DNA of 40,600 nt from Micromonospora craterilacus (GTDB lineage Bacteria; Actinomycetota; Actinomycetes; Mycobacteriales; Micromonosporaceae): NCBI RefSeq assembly GCF_003236315.1, contig NZ_POTY01000026.1, forward strand, positions 1 through 40,600, in the 5' to 3' direction. Made by a program: the position numbers and the translations under genes. Positions within the stretch are counted from its first letter, which is position 1; each line of letters starts with the position of its first letter. Of this stretch, positions 13,245 to 24,689 are shown in pieces. A model generated the notes under the pieces. The model did no database searches and was not told the origin of the DNA. It saw only the letters and a list, made by a program, of their open reading frames with translations.

Positions 13245-13880
13245 TCAGGGTGCCGCCGGGACCGGCACCCGCTTGGCCCAGCGCACCTCACCGTCGACGT
13301 CGACGTAGCAGAACGCCACCACCAGGCGCGACGGGTCGGTCAGCGGCAGCGCATCTTGTCCCAGCCGGAACACCGCGACCAGGCTGCCGTCACCGACGGC
13401 CCGGGTGGGTACCCCACCGAGATCCGCCGGGTCGGCGGTGTCGGCGGCGGTGCCGGCGAGCCACCCGTAGCGTTCGGACAGCGCCTCGTACGCGTCGGCC
13501 CAACTGCGGCCGATGTGACCGGCGGCATCCCAGCCGCCGTACGGGCGGACCACCCGAGCGGGAGTCTCCCGGGTGTCCAGCAGGATCACCTGGTACCTAC
13601 CCGCCCGACTCGGCCCGGACCAGCGCAGCCGCAGCACGACCGACTGGTTCTCGGGATCGCCGCGGACCTGGTTCTGCGCGTCGGGCCAGCCGAGCGTGGC
13701 AGCCGCGCCGGATACCCGCTCGGGCTCGGGTAGACGGGCCTCGACGGTCACCGCGACCTGCTCACCGCCGTGTGCCCACTCGCGCTCGCGCTCGACGAAC
13801 CGGTCCACCGTGGCCAGCACGGCGACCGTCACCGACACGAGGGCCACCACCCAGCGCAGCCGCGCCCCGTGCCTGCCCAT
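13245..13880 (-). CDS. Hypothetical membrane-anchored protein
   Basis: A 211-residue protein that I cannot assign to a family. After a short basic N-terminus (MGRHGARLRW) one hydrophobic segment (about 11-27, VVALVSVTVAVLATVDRF) looks like an uncleaved signal anchor, leaving about 180 residues outside the membrane. This part is beta-rich in appearance, with paired-Trp/Gly motifs (GGWDAAGHIGRSW) and a C-terminal AFCYVDVDGEVRWAKR. The ATG at 13880 is chosen because a TATCCT box ends 6 bases before it; a TTG at 13901 in the same frame is the alternative. It is upstream of recQ on the same strand but separated by 72 bases holding hairpins, so co-transcription is doubtful. Confidence 0.75.
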   Translation of the reverse strand: MGRHGARLRWVVALVSVTVAVLATVDRFVEREREWAHGGEQVAVTVEARLPEPERVSGAAATLGWPDAQNQVRGDPENQSVVLRLRWSGPSRAGRYQVILLDTRETPARVVRPYGGWDAAGHIGRSWADAYEALSERYGWLAGTAADTADPADLGGVPTRAVGDGSLVAVFRLGQDALPLTDPSRLVVAFCYVDVDGEVRWAKRVPVPAAP

Positions 13881-13886
13881 TGCCGG

Positions 13887-13892
13887 AGGATA
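13887..13892 (-). promoter_or_regulatory. Putative -10 box, leaderless start of the hypothetical gene
   Basis: On the minus strand TATCCT ends 6 bases before the ATG at 13880. This supports the shorter start over the upstream TTG, which the box would overlap downstream. Confidence 0.38.
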
Positions 13893-14034
13893 ACGGCGCA
13901 ACCCGTCGCCCGCCGTCAGTCAGCCGACAGGCCCGGCGGCGTATCGCACCTCACCCGGGGCCGGCGAGCTAGAGTCGCAGATTGACCGCGCCCGGTCAGC
14001 ACCGACCGTGGCGCCACGGCTTGGGGGTTGATGG

Positions 14035-14967
14035 GTGGGCGAGGCGCACACGACCGGTCATCGCGCCGGCGTTCCGGCGGAGCAGTCCGGGACGGCGGCG
14101 GGCGAGACGGACACCACACTGGTCGTGGTCACCGGCCTGTCGGGCGGCGGGCGCAGCACCGTGGCCCGGGCCCTGGAGAACGTCGGGTTCTACGTCGTGG
14201 ACAACCTGCCGCAGGCGCTGCTGCTGGACATGGCCGAGCTGGCCGTGAAGGCCGGTGGGGCGGCCCGGCGTACGGCGATGGTGCTGGACGTGCGGTCCCG
14301 GGCCTTCTCCACCGACCTGGCCGAGGCGATCCGGGAGCTGAAGGAGCGCGGCTACGCGCCCCGGGTGATCTTCGTCGACGCCGACGACGAGGTGCTGATC
14401 CGCCGGTTCGAGAGTGTCCGGCGGTCGCACCCGTTGCAGGGCGACGGCCGGCTCGCCGACGGTATCGCGGTCGAGCGTGGCCTGCTGGAGGAGGCCCGCG
14501 ACCAGGCCGACGTGATCATCGACACCAGCCACCTCAACGTCAACCAGCTGCGCCGGCGCATCGAGGAGCTGTTCGGCGGGGAGGACGCCCGCCGGCTGCG
14601 GCTGACCGTGATCTCCTTCGGCTTCAAGTACGGCCTGCCGCCGGACGCCGATTTCGTGCTGGACGCCCGGTTCCTGCCCAACCCGTACTGGGTGCCGGAG
14701 CTGCGCGAGCACACCGGCCGGGAGGAGGCGGTCAGCGCGTACGTGCTGGGGCAGGAGGGCGCGGACGCCTTCGTCACCGGGTACGCGGACCTGGTCAACG
14801 CCACCACCGCCGGCTTCGAGCGGGAGGGCAAGCGGTACCTGACCGTGGCGGTCGGCTGCACCGGCGGCAAGCACCGCAGCGTGGCGATCGCCGAGGAGTT
14901 GGCCGCCCGGCTGCGCCGCCTCGGGCTGGCCGCCAACGCCCAGCACCGGGACCTGGGGCGGGAATGA
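14035..14967 (+). CDS. rapZ: RapZ/YvcJ-type P-loop nucleotide-binding protein
   Basis: The 310-residue protein carries the RapZ architecture: an N-terminal P-loop domain (GLSGGGRS at 34-41, then VVDNLPQALL) and a C-terminal domain with SFGFKYGLPPDADFVLDARFLPNPY and VAVGCTGGKHRSV. In E. coli RapZ is an RNase E adaptor controlling amino-sugar synthesis; in Gram-positives the YvcJ homologue binds GTP and its role is less clear. The Walker A lysine is replaced by arginine (GGGRS), which I recall as usual for actinobacterial members. The GTG at 14035 is the first in-frame start giving family-like length. Its stop overlaps the yvcK start as ATGA, so the two are translationally coupled at the head of the rapZ-yvcK-whiA cluster. 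Confidence 0.94.
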   Translation: MGEAHTTGHRAGVPAEQSGTAAGETDTTLVVVTGLSGGGRSTVARALENVGFYVVDNLPQALLLDMAELAVKAGGAARRTAMVLDVRSRAFSTDLAEAIRELKERGYAPRVIFVDADDEVLIRRFESVRRSHPLQGDGRLADGIAVERGLLEEARDQADVIIDTSHLNVNQLRRRIEELFGGEDARRLRLTVISFGFKYGLPPDADFVLDARFLPNPYWVPELREHTGREEAVSAYVLGQEGADAFVTGYADLVNATTAGFEREGKRYLTVAVGCTGGKHRSVAIAEELAARLRRLGLAANAQHRDLGRE

Positions 14968-15938
14968 CGGTCCGGGTGGTGGCCTTCGGCGGCGGGCACG
15001 GCCTGTCCGTCTCGCTGCGGGCGCTGCGCCGCTGCGCTCCGGAGCTGGACCTGGACATCACGGCGGTGGTGACCGTGGGCGACGACGGCGGCTCCAGCGG
15101 GCGGCTGCGCGCCGAGCGGGGCGGTCTGCCCCCGGGTGACCTGCGGCAGGCGCTGGTCGCGCTGGCCGGCGACCATCCCGCCACCCGGCGCAGCGCCGGG
15201 CTGTTCCAGCACCGCTTCGCCGAGGTGGCCGGCGACGGCGGCCGGGGCGACGGGCTGGCCGGGCACGCGGTGGGCAACCTGGTGCTCTGCGGGCTGATGG
15301 AGTCGCTGGGCGATCCGGTGGTCGCCCTGGAACACGCCGGGGCGATGCTCGGCGCGGTCGGTCGGGTGCTGCCGATGTCCTGCCAGCCGGTCGACATCGA
15401 GGCTCAGGTACGCGGGGCCGACCCGGGCCGGCCCGACGAGGTGTGCACCGTACGGGGTCAGCACCAGGTCGCGGTCACCACCGGGCGGGTCGAGTCGCTG
15501 CGACTCACCCCGCAGGCGCCGGTGGCGTGCCCGGAGGCGGTCGCCGCGATCGGCGTCGCCGACTGGTTGATCTTCGGTCCGGGCAGCTGGTACACCAGCG
15601 TGCTGCCGCACCTGCTGGTGCCCCAGTTGGCCGCGGCGATCCTGGCCAGCCCGGCCCGGCGGCTGGTCACCCTCAACCTCGCCGCCGAGAAGGAGACCCT
15701 CGGCCTGTCGGTCGCCGACCATCTAGCGGCGCTGCGGTGGTATCTGCCGGAGTTGGCGGTCGACTTCGTGCTCGCCGACTCCAAGGCGGTCGGTGACCCC
15801 GAACCGGTCGACGGTGCGGCAGAATCGCTGGGAGCCCGACTGGTCCTCGCCCCCGTCGCGGTCGACGACGGTACTCCCCGTCATGATCCGGCTGCCCTGG
15901 GCGCCGCCCTGGTGCCCGTCCTGGGCGCCGATCGTTAG
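14964..15938 (+). CDS. yvcK: YvcK/CofD-like protein (gluconeogenesis factor family)
   Basis: The 324-residue protein has the CofD/YvcK Rossmann-like fold signatures: FGGGHGLSVSLRALRR (8-23), GDDGGSSGRLR (39-49) and IFGPGSWYTSVLPHLL in the second half. YvcK homologues bind UDP-sugars and are needed for cell shape and cell-wall precursor supply on gluconeogenic carbon sources in Bacillus and mycobacteria. Its ATG overlaps the rapZ stop by four bases. Only 54 bases separate it from whiA, a gene order conserved across Gram-positives. The C-terminus is slightly Ala/Val-rich and of ordinary length. Confidence 0.93.
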   Translation: MTVRVVAFGGGHGLSVSLRALRRCAPELDLDITAVVTVGDDGGSSGRLRAERGGLPPGDLRQALVALAGDHPATRRSAGLFQHRFAEVAGDGGRGDGLAGHAVGNLVLCGLMESLGDPVVALEHAGAMLGAVGRVLPMSCQPVDIEAQVRGADPGRPDEVCTVRGQHQVAVTTGRVESLRLTPQAPVACPEAVAAIGVADWLIFGPGSWYTSVLPHLLVPQLAAAILASPARRLVTLNLAAEKETLGLSVADHLAALRWYLPELAVDFVLADSKAVGDPEPVDGAAESLGARLVLAPVAVDDGTPRHDPAALGAALVPVLGADR

Positions 15939-15952
15939 ACACGTACGTAATC

Positions 15953-15969
15953 TCCGGCGACACGCCGGA
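15953..15969 (+). other. Small hairpin between yvcK and whiA
   Basis: TCCGGCG-ACA-CGCCGGA forms a perfect 7-bp stem with a 3-base loop in the 54-base gap. It lacks a U-tract; it may attenuate read-through or just stabilise the message. Confidence 0.4.
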
Positions 15970-15992
15970 ACCGGTCCGTGAGGGGACGCACA

Positions 15993-16973
15993 ATGGCGAT
16001 GACGGCTGCGGTCAAGGACGAGCTGAGTCGGGTCGACGTGCCCAAGCCCTGCTGCCGGCGGGCGGAGATGGCGGCGCTGCTGCGGTTCGCCGGTGGGCTG
16101 CACATCGTCTCCGGCCGGGTGGTGGTGGAGGCGGAACTCGACACCGGCGCGGTGGCCCGCCGGCTGCGGCGGGAGATCGCCGAGGTCTACGGCTATCCGA
16201 GTGAGATCCACGTGCTCGCCTCCGGCGGGCTGCGCAAGGGCAGCCACTTCATCGTCCGGGTGGTCAAGGACGGCGAGGCGCTGGCCCGGCAGACCGGCCT
16301 GCTGGACGTGCGGGGCCGGCCGGTGCGGGGGCTGCCGCCACACGTGGTCGCCGCCAACGTCTGCTGCGCGGTGTCGGCGTGGCGGGGCGCGTTCATGGCG
16401 CACGGCTCGCTGACCGAGCCGGGCCGCTCCAGCGCTCTGGAGATCACCTGCCCCGGTCCGGAGTCGGCACTGGCGCTGGTCGGCGCGGCCCGCCGGATCG
16501 GTATCACCGCGAAGAACCGGGAGGTGCGGGGCGTCGACCGGGTGGTGGTCAAGGACGGCGACGCGATCGCCGCGCTGCTCACCCGGATCGGTGCCCACGC
16601 CAGTGTGCTGGCCTGGGAGGAGCGCCGGGTCCGCCGCGAGGTGCGGGCGACGGCCAATCGGCTGGCGAACTTCGACGACGCCAACCTGCGGCGTTCGGCG
16701 CGGGCGGCGGTGGCCGCCGCGGCCCGGGTGACCCGGGCCCTGGAGATTCTCGCCGACGACGCGCCGCAGCACCTCACCTCGGCCGGTCAGCTGCGGCTGG
16801 AGCACCGGCAGGCGTCCCTGGAGGAACTGGGTGCGCTGGCCGATCCGCCGTTGACCAAGGACGCCATCGCGGGCCGGATCCGCCGGTTGCTGGCGCTGGC
16901 CGACAAACGGGCGCGGGACCTGGGCATCCCGGATACCGAAGCGGCCGTCACGCCCGACATGCTCGTGGTCTGA
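15993..16973 (+). CDS. whiA: Sporulation/DNA-binding regulator WhiA
   Basis: The 326-residue protein joins a degenerate LAGLIDADG homing-endonuclease-like domain (about 20-210, [18 protein letters not shown] then GSHFIVRV and AAWRG-type core) with a C-terminal helix-turn-helix (near 285-310, [19 protein letters not shown]). WhiA is the actinobacterial transcription factor that, together with WhiB, controls the switch from hyphal growth to sporulation septation, including ftsZ and parAB-type targets. The ATG at 15993 follows GAGGGG; a GTG at 15978 and ATG at 15999 are alternatives in frame. It is the last gene of the rapZ-yvcK-whiA cluster, followed by a 324-base non-coding gap. Confidence 0.95.
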   Translation: MAMTAAVKDELSRVDVPKPCCRRAEMAALLRFAGGLHIVSGRVVVEAELDTGAVARRLRREIAEVYGYPSEIHVLASGGLRKGSHFIVRVVKDGEALARQTGLLDVRGRPVRGLPPHVVAANVCCAVSAWRGAFMAHGSLTEPGRSSALEITCPGPESALALVGAARRIGITAKNREVRGVDRVVVKDGDAIAALLTRIGAHASVLAWEERRVRREVRATANRLANFDDANLRRSARAAVAAAARVTRALEILADDAPQHLTSAGQLRLEHRQASLEELGALADPPLTKDAIAGRIRRLLALADKRARDLGIPDTEAAVTPDMLVV

Positions 16974-19521
<2,548 letters not shown>

Positions 19522-19522
<1 letters not shown>

Positions 19523-20313
19523 TGGCGAGCACTTCCCGCCGGCCCCTGATGGCCGGCAACTGGAAGATGAACCTGAACCACCTCGAGGCGAACCTGCTGG
19601 TGCAGAAGCTGGCCGCCAGCCTCAACGAGAAGCAGCTGACCGACGTGGAGACGGTGGTCCTGCCGCCGTTCACCGACCTGCGCACGGTGCAGACCGTGGT
19701 GGAGGGGGACAAGCTGCTCATCGGCTACGGCGCGCAGGACGTCTCCCCGCACGCCTCGGGCGCGTACACCGGCGAGATCGCCGGGTCGATGCTGGCCAAG
19801 CTGGGCTGCACGTACGTGGTGGTCGGGCACTCCGAGCGGCGGGTCTACCACCGCGAGGACGACGCGCTGGTGGGCGCCAAGGTGCAGGCGGCGCTGACCC
19901 ACGGGCTCACCCCGATCCTCTGCGTGGGGGAGGGGCTGGACGTCCGGGAGCAGGGCACCCACGTGGCGCACTGCAGCGAACAACTCGACGGGGCCCTGAA
20001 GGGGCTGACCGCCGAGCAGGTGACGAAGGTCGTCGTCGCGTACGAGCCGGTCTGGGCGATCGGCACCGGCAAGACGGCCACCCCGGACGACGCCCAGGAG
20101 GTGTGCGGCGCGGTGCGGGAGCGGCTCGCCGAGACCTTCGACCAGAGCACCGCCGACCAGGTCCGGATCCTCTACGGCGGGTCGGTGAAGTCGTCGAACG
20201 TCGCTGCGATCATGTCGCAGCCGGACGTGGACGGGGCCCTGGTGGGCGGTGCCAGCCTGGACGCCGAGGAGTTCGCGAAGATCTGCCGGTTCCCGGAGCA
20301 CATCGCCGGCTGA
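19522..20313 (+). CDS. tpiA: Triose-phosphate isomerase
   Basis: The 263-residue TIM barrel interconverts dihydroxyacetone phosphate and glyceraldehyde 3-phosphate. Active-site residues are present: Asn13 and Lys15 in GNWKMN, His103 in VGHSERR, and the general base Glu175 in [14 protein letters not shown], whose end forms the flexible loop 6. The phosphate-binding YGGSVKSSN is near the C-terminus. The ATG shares a base with the pgk stop. secG follows after 95 bases, a neighbourhood conserved in actinobacteria. Confidence 0.97.
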
Positions 20314-20408
20314 TCGCTCGCTATCCTTGACTCCGCCCGTCCGCCGGTCGGTGCCGCCGTGCCCGCACTGCCCGGGCGAGGATCGTAACGAGAGGACTGA
20401 CCCCCGCC

Positions 20409-20663
20409 ATGCCGATCTGGTTCGCCTACACGTTGATCGTGTTGCTGGTCATTACGAGCGTTCTGCTCACCATGTTCATTCTGCTGCACCGCGGCAAGGG
20501 CGGTGGGTTGTCCAGCATGTTCGGCGGTGGCGTCAGCTCCAGCCTTGCCGGCTCGTCGGTGGCCGAGAAGAACCTCGACCGCTACACCGTTCTGGTGGGC
20601 ATCGTCTGGTTCGCCTGCATTGTCGGGCTCGGGCTCTGGATCCGGCTTGAGGTGGGCGTCTGA
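20409..20663 (+). CDS. secG: Preprotein translocase subunit SecG
   Basis: The 84-residue membrane protein has two transmembrane segments (about 5-26 and 59-78) joined by a Gly/Ser-rich cytoplasmic loop with the SecG hallmark GGGLSSMFGGG (31-41). SecG assists SecYE in Sec-dependent export. The ATG at 20409 lies 95 bases after tpiA; the Shine-Dalgarno (GAGG near 20392) is rather distant. A strong hairpin terminator follows 23 bases after the stop, so secG ends the glycolytic transcript. Confidence 0.95.
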   Translation: MPIWFAYTLIVLLVITSVLLTMFILLHRGKGGGLSSMFGGGVSSSLAGSSVAEKNLDRYTVLVGIVWFACIVGLGLWIRLEVGV

Positions 20664-20686
20664 GCAGGCCCATCTAGTCGTACAAT

Positions 20687-20722
20687 CTGCGCGCGGTCCG
20701 TCACTCGACGGGCCGCGCGCAG
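20687..20722 (+). terminator. Rho-independent-like terminator after secG
   Basis: A 16-bp stem begins CTGCGCGCGG and pairs with CCGCGCGCAG, extended by TCCGTC/GACGGG with one G-U pair, around a 4-base ACTC loop. A short T-containing TCCGTTTC follows. It closes the gap-pgk-tpiA-secG transcript. Confidence 0.8.
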
Positions 20723-20800
20723 TCCGTTTCACCCGCTGCACCGCGTCGCCCGCCGTCCACCCCTCGACGGCGGTCCCCTCCGACGACAGGAGCGAGCGCC

Positions 20801-21145
20801 GTGTCGAACGGCCACGTCATCCGGGGCGCCCGGGTCGGGTCCGCGCCCCCGCGCCACCCCGAACGTCACCAGCCGGTCCCGTGCCAGTCGGTCAGCTACT
20901 GGTGCCGCAACGGGCACCGCACCGACATCCGCATCGTCGCCGACGTACAGGCCCCGACCGTGTGGGACTGTCCCCGCTGCGGGCTGCCGGCCGGCCAGGA
21001 CGCACAGGATCCCCCGGGCCGGGCCCGGGCCGAGCCGTACAAGACCCACCTGGCGTACGTGAAGGAGCGGCGCACCGAAGCCGAGGGTGAGGCCATCCTC
21101 GCCGAGGCCCTGGCCGCGCTGCGGCACCGTCGCGGCACCCGCTGA
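20801..21145 (+). CDS. rbpA: RNA polymerase-binding protein RbpA family
   Basis: The 114-residue protein matches RbpA, the actinobacterial activator that contacts RNA polymerase and group 1/2 sigma factors and stabilises open complexes. The zinc site is present as Cys35, His39, Cys57 and Cys60 (YWCRNGH and WDCPRCG). The C-terminal sigma-interacting helix EPYKTHLAYVKERRTEAEGEAILAEAL is well kept. The N-terminal tail (VIRGARVGSAPPRHPERHQ) differs from the canonical form I remember, lacking the acidic GEAERGE part, and there is an extra Cys28. It may be a second paralogue instead of the main RbpA. GTG at 20801 follows CAGGAGCG. Confidence 0.88.
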   Translation: MSNGHVIRGARVGSAPPRHPERHQPVPCQSVSYWCRNGHRTDIRIVADVQAPTVWDCPRCGLPAGQDAQDPPGRARAEPYKTHLAYVKERRTEAEGEAILAEALAALRHRRGTR

Positions 21146-21211
21146 GCCCGCACCCGTCCCCTCGACCGTCCCGCCGCCGTCCGGCACGCGCCGAGCCCGC
21201 TCGCCCGGCGC

Positions 21212-21272
21212 GGTGTTAAGAGGGGGCCCCTTCACCTCACCAGGCGTTAATAAGGGGCCCTTCCTTTCACCG
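21212..21272. repeat. Two tandem GGGGCCC-type palindromic intergenic repeats
   Basis: Copy 1 (21212-21240) contains GTTAAGAGGGGGCCCCTT; copy 2 (21244-21272) contains GTTAATAAGGGGCCCTT, each followed by a TCACC-type end, at a 32-base period. Each has a GGGGCCC-centred palindrome. They lie between convergent rbpA and pgl, and copy 2 supplies the pgl stop codon (21269-21267). The motif resembles short dispersed repeats I associate with Micromonospora. A terminator role for both genes is plausible. Confidence 0.7.
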
Positions 21273-22031
21273 TAGGCTGCGGAGGCGGGTGGGTACGGAG
21301 GCCGCGGCGGCGCGGTCCAGCAACCAGAGGGTGCGGCCGGTGCCCTGCACGCCGGCCGCCGGCACCTGGACCGGCCCGGCGCCGGCCAGCGCCATGCCGA
21401 CCGCGTGGGCCTTGTCCGCGCCGCTGGCCACCAGCCACACCTCCTCGGCGGTGTTGATCGCCGGCAGGGTGAGGGTGATCCGCACCGGCGGCGGCTTCGG
21501 GCTGCCCCGCACCGCGCTGACCGGTCGGCTCTCGTAGTGCACCGGGTGCTCCGGGAACACCGAGGCGACGTGCCCGTCCTCGCCGACGCCGAGCATCAGC
21601 ACGTCGAAGTGGGGCAGCACGGCGGTGCCCGGCCGGGCCGCCCGGGCGAGTTCGGCCGCGTACCGGGCGGCGGCCTCCTCCGGGTCGGCACCGGCGTCGG
21701 AGGCCGGCATCGCGTGGACCCGGGCCGGGTCCACCGGCAGCGCGTCGAGCAGCGCCGCCCGGGCCTGGGTCTCGTTGCGCTCGGGGTCACCGGCGGGCAG
21801 GAACCGTTCGTCACCCCACCAGAAGTCCACCCGGGACCAGTCGACCGCGTCCCGGGCCGGCAACGCGGTCACCGCCCGGTAGACCGCCGCGGCGATCCGC
21901 CCGCCGGTGAGCACCACCGACGCCTGGCCACGCGCGGCCTGCGCGTCGAGCAGCCGCACCACCAACCGGGCCGCGACGGCCTGCGCCAGCAGGTCGGCGT
22001 CGGCGTGGACGGCGACACTCGCCTCACTCAT
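21267..22031 (-). CDS. pgl: 6-phosphogluconolactonase
   Basis: The 254-residue DevB-type enzyme hydrolyses 6-phosphogluconolactone, the product of the zwf enzyme two genes upstream. Recognisable blocks are VVLTGGRIAAAVY near 46-58 (sugar isomerase-like phosphate loop), VDFWWGDERFLP near 75-86, and FDVLMLGVGEDGHVASVFP near 150-168. The ATG at 22031 has AAGGA upstream; an in-frame ATG at 22052 is less likely. It is the last gene of the tkt-tal-pgi-zwf-opcA-pgl operon and its stop codon lies inside an intergenic repeat, so the last few residues (RLRSLR) may have been shaped by that element. Confidence 0.94.
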   Translation of the reverse strand: MSEASVAVHADADLLAQAVAARLVVRLLDAQAARGQASVVLTGGRIAAAVYRAVTALPARDAVDWSRVDFWWGDERFLPAGDPERNETQARAALLDALPVDPARVHAMPASDAGADPEEAAARYAAELARAARPGTAVLPHFDVLMLGVGEDGHVASVFPEHPVHYESRPVSAVRGSPKPPPVRITLTLPAINTAEEVWLVASGADKAHAVGMALAGAGPVQVPAAGVQGTGRTLWLLDRAAAASVPTRLRSLR

Positions 22032-22089
22032 GCTGTCCTTCCGCGACCGCACGGCGGTCGTGTCGTGTCATCTCCCGTTGGGGGGTCGG

Positions 22090-23106
22090 TCAGGATCCGG
22101 TGCTCGTCGTGGAGTGTGCGGTGACCCCCGCCTCGGCCCGCTGGGCGGTGGCCGGATCCTTCCAGACGTGCACCCGCTGGCCGGGACGCAGGTCCAGGCC
22201 GGTCAGCCCGGCGGTGGCGCCAAGCGCCTCCGCGTAGACCTGGTCGGAGCCGAGCCGGCGCAGCTCCTCGGCCAACTCGTCGCCGAGCGGTCGGCGCACC
22301 AGCGGCAGCACGCGGTCCTCCTGGCCGGTCCGCCGGAAGGTGGCCATGCTGTCGTCGCGGGTCAGCGTCAGCTCGTCACCGTTGGCGCAGCGCAGCTGCA
22401 CCTCACGCATGCGGGGGAACTCCCGGGTGTGTTCCCAGCGTGGGTCGATGCCGAGCCGGCTGCGCAGCCAGCCGCACATCAGCGCGGCGGTCGGGTCGGT
22501 CGGCGGCGCGACCACCGTGGCCTCGGTGAGCTGCGCATCGGTGGTGTCGAACGCGCCGGCGACCAGGGTGCGCCACGGGGTGATCCGGGTCCAGGCGAGG
22601 TCGGTGTCGCCGGGGGCGTAGTCCCGGGCGCGCTGCTCCAGCGCCGCGATCGGGTCGGCGGCCTGGGCGGCGTCGGTGATCCGCCGGTCGGCGACCACGC
22701 CGAGGAAGTCGGTGGCGATCTCCGCCGGCGGCTCGCCGTGCCACCAGGTCACCACCGGCACGTCCGGCACCAGCAGCGGCATCACCACCGACTCGGCGTG
22801 CAGCGCCAGCCGCCCGTACATCCGCGTCACCACGGCCTCGCAGGGGCCCAGCCGCCCGCCGACCACGATCTCCGCGTCGAGCCGGTTGCGGTCCCGGTCG
22901 ACGTCGGAGCGGACGACCACCAGCAGCCGGCACGGATGCGCGGCGGCGGCGATCGTCGCCGCCGCCTCCGCCTCACGGACCCGCTTCTCGTCCACCACCA
23001 CGATCAGCGTCAGCGCCATGCCGCTGGCCACTCCGCCGGCGCTGCGCCGCTCGGCGGCGAGTGCCTTGACCACCTCGCTGCCGGTGGTGTCCCACAATCC
23101 GATCAA
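22090..23106 (-). CDS. opcA: Glucose-6-phosphate dehydrogenase assembly protein OpcA
   Basis: The 338-residue protein is OpcA, an accessory subunit that activates or assembles glucose-6-phosphate dehydrogenase in actinobacteria and cyanobacteria. Conserved blocks are MIGLWDTTGSEV at the N-terminus, HPCRLLVVV near 57-65, and VPVVTWWHGEPPAE near 117-130. There is no catalytic motif. The start is a TTG at 23106, supported by a perfect AGGAGG five bases upstream and by conserved sequence beginning right there. It follows zwf by 31 bases, in keeping with formation of one complex. Confidence 0.93.
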   Translation of the reverse strand: MIGLWDTTGSEVVKALAAERRSAGGVASGMALTLIVVVDEKRVREAEAAATIAAAAHPCRLLVVVRSDVDRDRNRLDAEIVVGGRLGPCEAVVTRMYGRLALHAESVVMPLLVPDVPVVTWWHGEPPAEIATDFLGVVADRRITDAAQAADPIAALEQRARDYAPGDTDLAWTRITPWRTLVAGAFDTTDAQLTEATVVAPPTDPTAALMCGWLRSRLGIDPRWEHTREFPRMREVQLRCANGDELTLTRDDSMATFRRTGQEDRVLPLVRRPLGDELAEELRRLGSDQVYAEALGATAGLTGLDLRPGQRVHVWKDPATAQRAEAGVTAHSTTSTGS

Positions 23107-23137
23107 CGGAGCCTCCTGGTTTGCTCGCGGTGCTCAG

Positions 23138-24652
23138 TCACGCCCGCCGCCAGGCCCGGCCTTCGCGGGCCAGCATCTCGTCGGCGGCCCGGGGACCCCA
23201 CTCGCCGGACCGGTAGGAGTCGGGCTTCGTGCCCTCCCAGGCGTGTTCCAGCGGGTCCACCACGGCCCAGCTCTGCTCGACCTCGGCGGCGTCGGGGAAC
23301 AGCGTCCGGTCGCCGATCAGTACGTCCAGCACCAGTCGCTCGTACGCCTCCGGGCTGGATTCGGTGAACGCCTCGCCGTACTGGAAGTCCATCGCGATGT
23401 CGCGGACCTCCATCGTGGTGCCCGGCACCTTGGAGCCGAACTTGAGCACCACACCCTCGTCCGGCTGGACCCGGATCACCAGCTGGTTGTTGCCGAGCAT
23501 CTCCATGTCGGCCGGGCTGAACGGCAGGTGCGGCGCCTGCTTGAACATCACCGCGACCTCGGTGACCCGCCGCGGCAGCCGCTTGCCGGCGCGGATGTAG
23601 AACGGCACCTCGGCCCACCGGCGGTTCTGGATGCCGAGCCGGACCGCCACGTACGTCTCGGTGGTCGAGGTCGCGGGGACGCCGTCCTCCTCCAGGTAGC
23701 CCTTGGCCCGCTGGCCACCGACCCAGCCGGGCAGGTACTGCCCGCGTACGGTGCCCTGCGCGACGTCCTTGGGCAGCGTGATGGCCTTGAGCACCTTGAG
23801 CTTCTCGGCCCGGATCTCGTCGGCGTCGAAGCTGGTCGGTTCCTCCATCGCGACCAGGGCGAGCAGCTGTAGCAGGTGGTTCTGCAGCACGTCGCGGGCG
23901 GTGCCGACCGAGTCGTAGAAGCCGGCCCGGGAGCCGATCCCGACGTCCTCGGCCATGGTGATCTGCACCGAGTCGACGTACTGCGAGTTCCACAGCGGCT
24001 CGAAGAGGCTGTTGGCGAACCGCAGGGCGAGGATGTTCTGGACGGTCTCCTTGCCCAGGTAGTGGTCGATGCGGAACACGTCCTGCCGGGTGAACACGTC
24101 GTCGACCAGGTCGTTGAGCGACTTCGCCGACGGCAGGTCGTGCCCGAACGGCTTCTCCACCACCACCCGGCGCCAGCCGCCGCACTTCTCGTTGTCGGCC
24201 ATGCCGGTGCGGGCCAGCTGCTTGAGCACCACCGGGAACGCCGCCGGCGGGATGGAGAAGTAGAACGCGGCGTTGCCGTGGATGCCGTGGCTGTCGCGCA
24301 GGCTCTCCAGACAGTGCGCGAGGTTGTCGAAGGCGGCGTCGTCGTCGAACGAGCCGCCGACGAACTTGATGTTGTGCTCCAGCCGCGACCAGACCTCCTC
24401 CCGCCACGGGGTCCGGGAGTGTGCCTTGGCCGCCTCACGGGCCAGCGACGCGAAGTCGCCGTCGCCCCAGTCCCGCCGGGCGAACCCGACCACCACGAAA
24501 CCGGGCGGCAGCAGCCCCCGGTTGGCCAGGTCGTACACCGCGGGCAACAGCTTCTTCTGGGCCAGGTCGCCGGTCACCCCGAAGATCACCAGAGCACACG
24601 GCTCCGGGATCCGCGGTAACCGCCGGTCCTGCGGGTCGCGCAGCGGGTTCAC
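23138..24652 (-). CDS. zwf: Glucose-6-phosphate 1-dehydrogenase
   Basis: The 504-residue enzyme starts the oxidative pentose phosphate pathway, making NADPH and 6-phosphogluconolactone. The coenzyme motif [10 protein letters not shown] is at 25-34, VEKPFGHD at 165-172 and the substrate/catalytic motif RIDHYLGK at 194-201. GTG at 24652 is chosen because GAGGAGG precedes it by four bases and VNPLRDPQD begins the family-like sequence; longer in-frame starts reach into pgi. It sits between pgi (37 bases upstream) and opcA. Confidence 0.96.
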   Translation of the reverse strand: MNPLRDPQDRRLPRIPEPCALVIFGVTGDLAQKKLLPAVYDLANRGLLPPGFVVVGFARRDWGDGDFASLAREAAKAHSRTPWREEVWSRLEHNIKFVGGSFDDDAAFDNLAHCLESLRDSHGIHGNAAFYFSIPPAAFPVVLKQLARTGMADNEKCGGWRRVVVEKPFGHDLPSAKSLNDLVDDVFTRQDVFRIDHYLGKETVQNILALRFANSLFEPLWNSQYVDSVQITMAEDVGIGSRAGFYDSVGTARDVLQNHLLQLLALVAMEEPTSFDADEIRAEKLKVLKAITLPKDVAQGTVRGQYLPGWVGGQRAKGYLEEDGVPATSTTETYVAVRLGIQNRRWAEVPFYIRAGKRLPRRVTEVAVMFKQAPHLPFSPADMEMLGNNQLVIRVQPDEGVVLKFGSKVPGTTMEVRDIAMDFQYGEAFTESSPEAYERLVLDVLIGDRTLFPDAAEVEQSWAVVDPLEHAWEGTKPDSYRSGEWGPRAADEMLAREGRAWRRA

Positions 24653-24689
24653 GCCGCCTCCTCGCTCCGCTCGTCCACATCGTTCATCG

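Noticed and set aside
14136..14159. Arginine in place of the Walker A lysine of RapZ, as a sign of inactivation
   Set aside because: I recall GxGRST as normal in actinobacterial RapZ; the rest of the protein is intact.
20681..20686. TACAAT as a promoter -10 for rbpA
   Set aside because: No matching -35 at proper spacing, and it is placed directly before the secG terminator stem.
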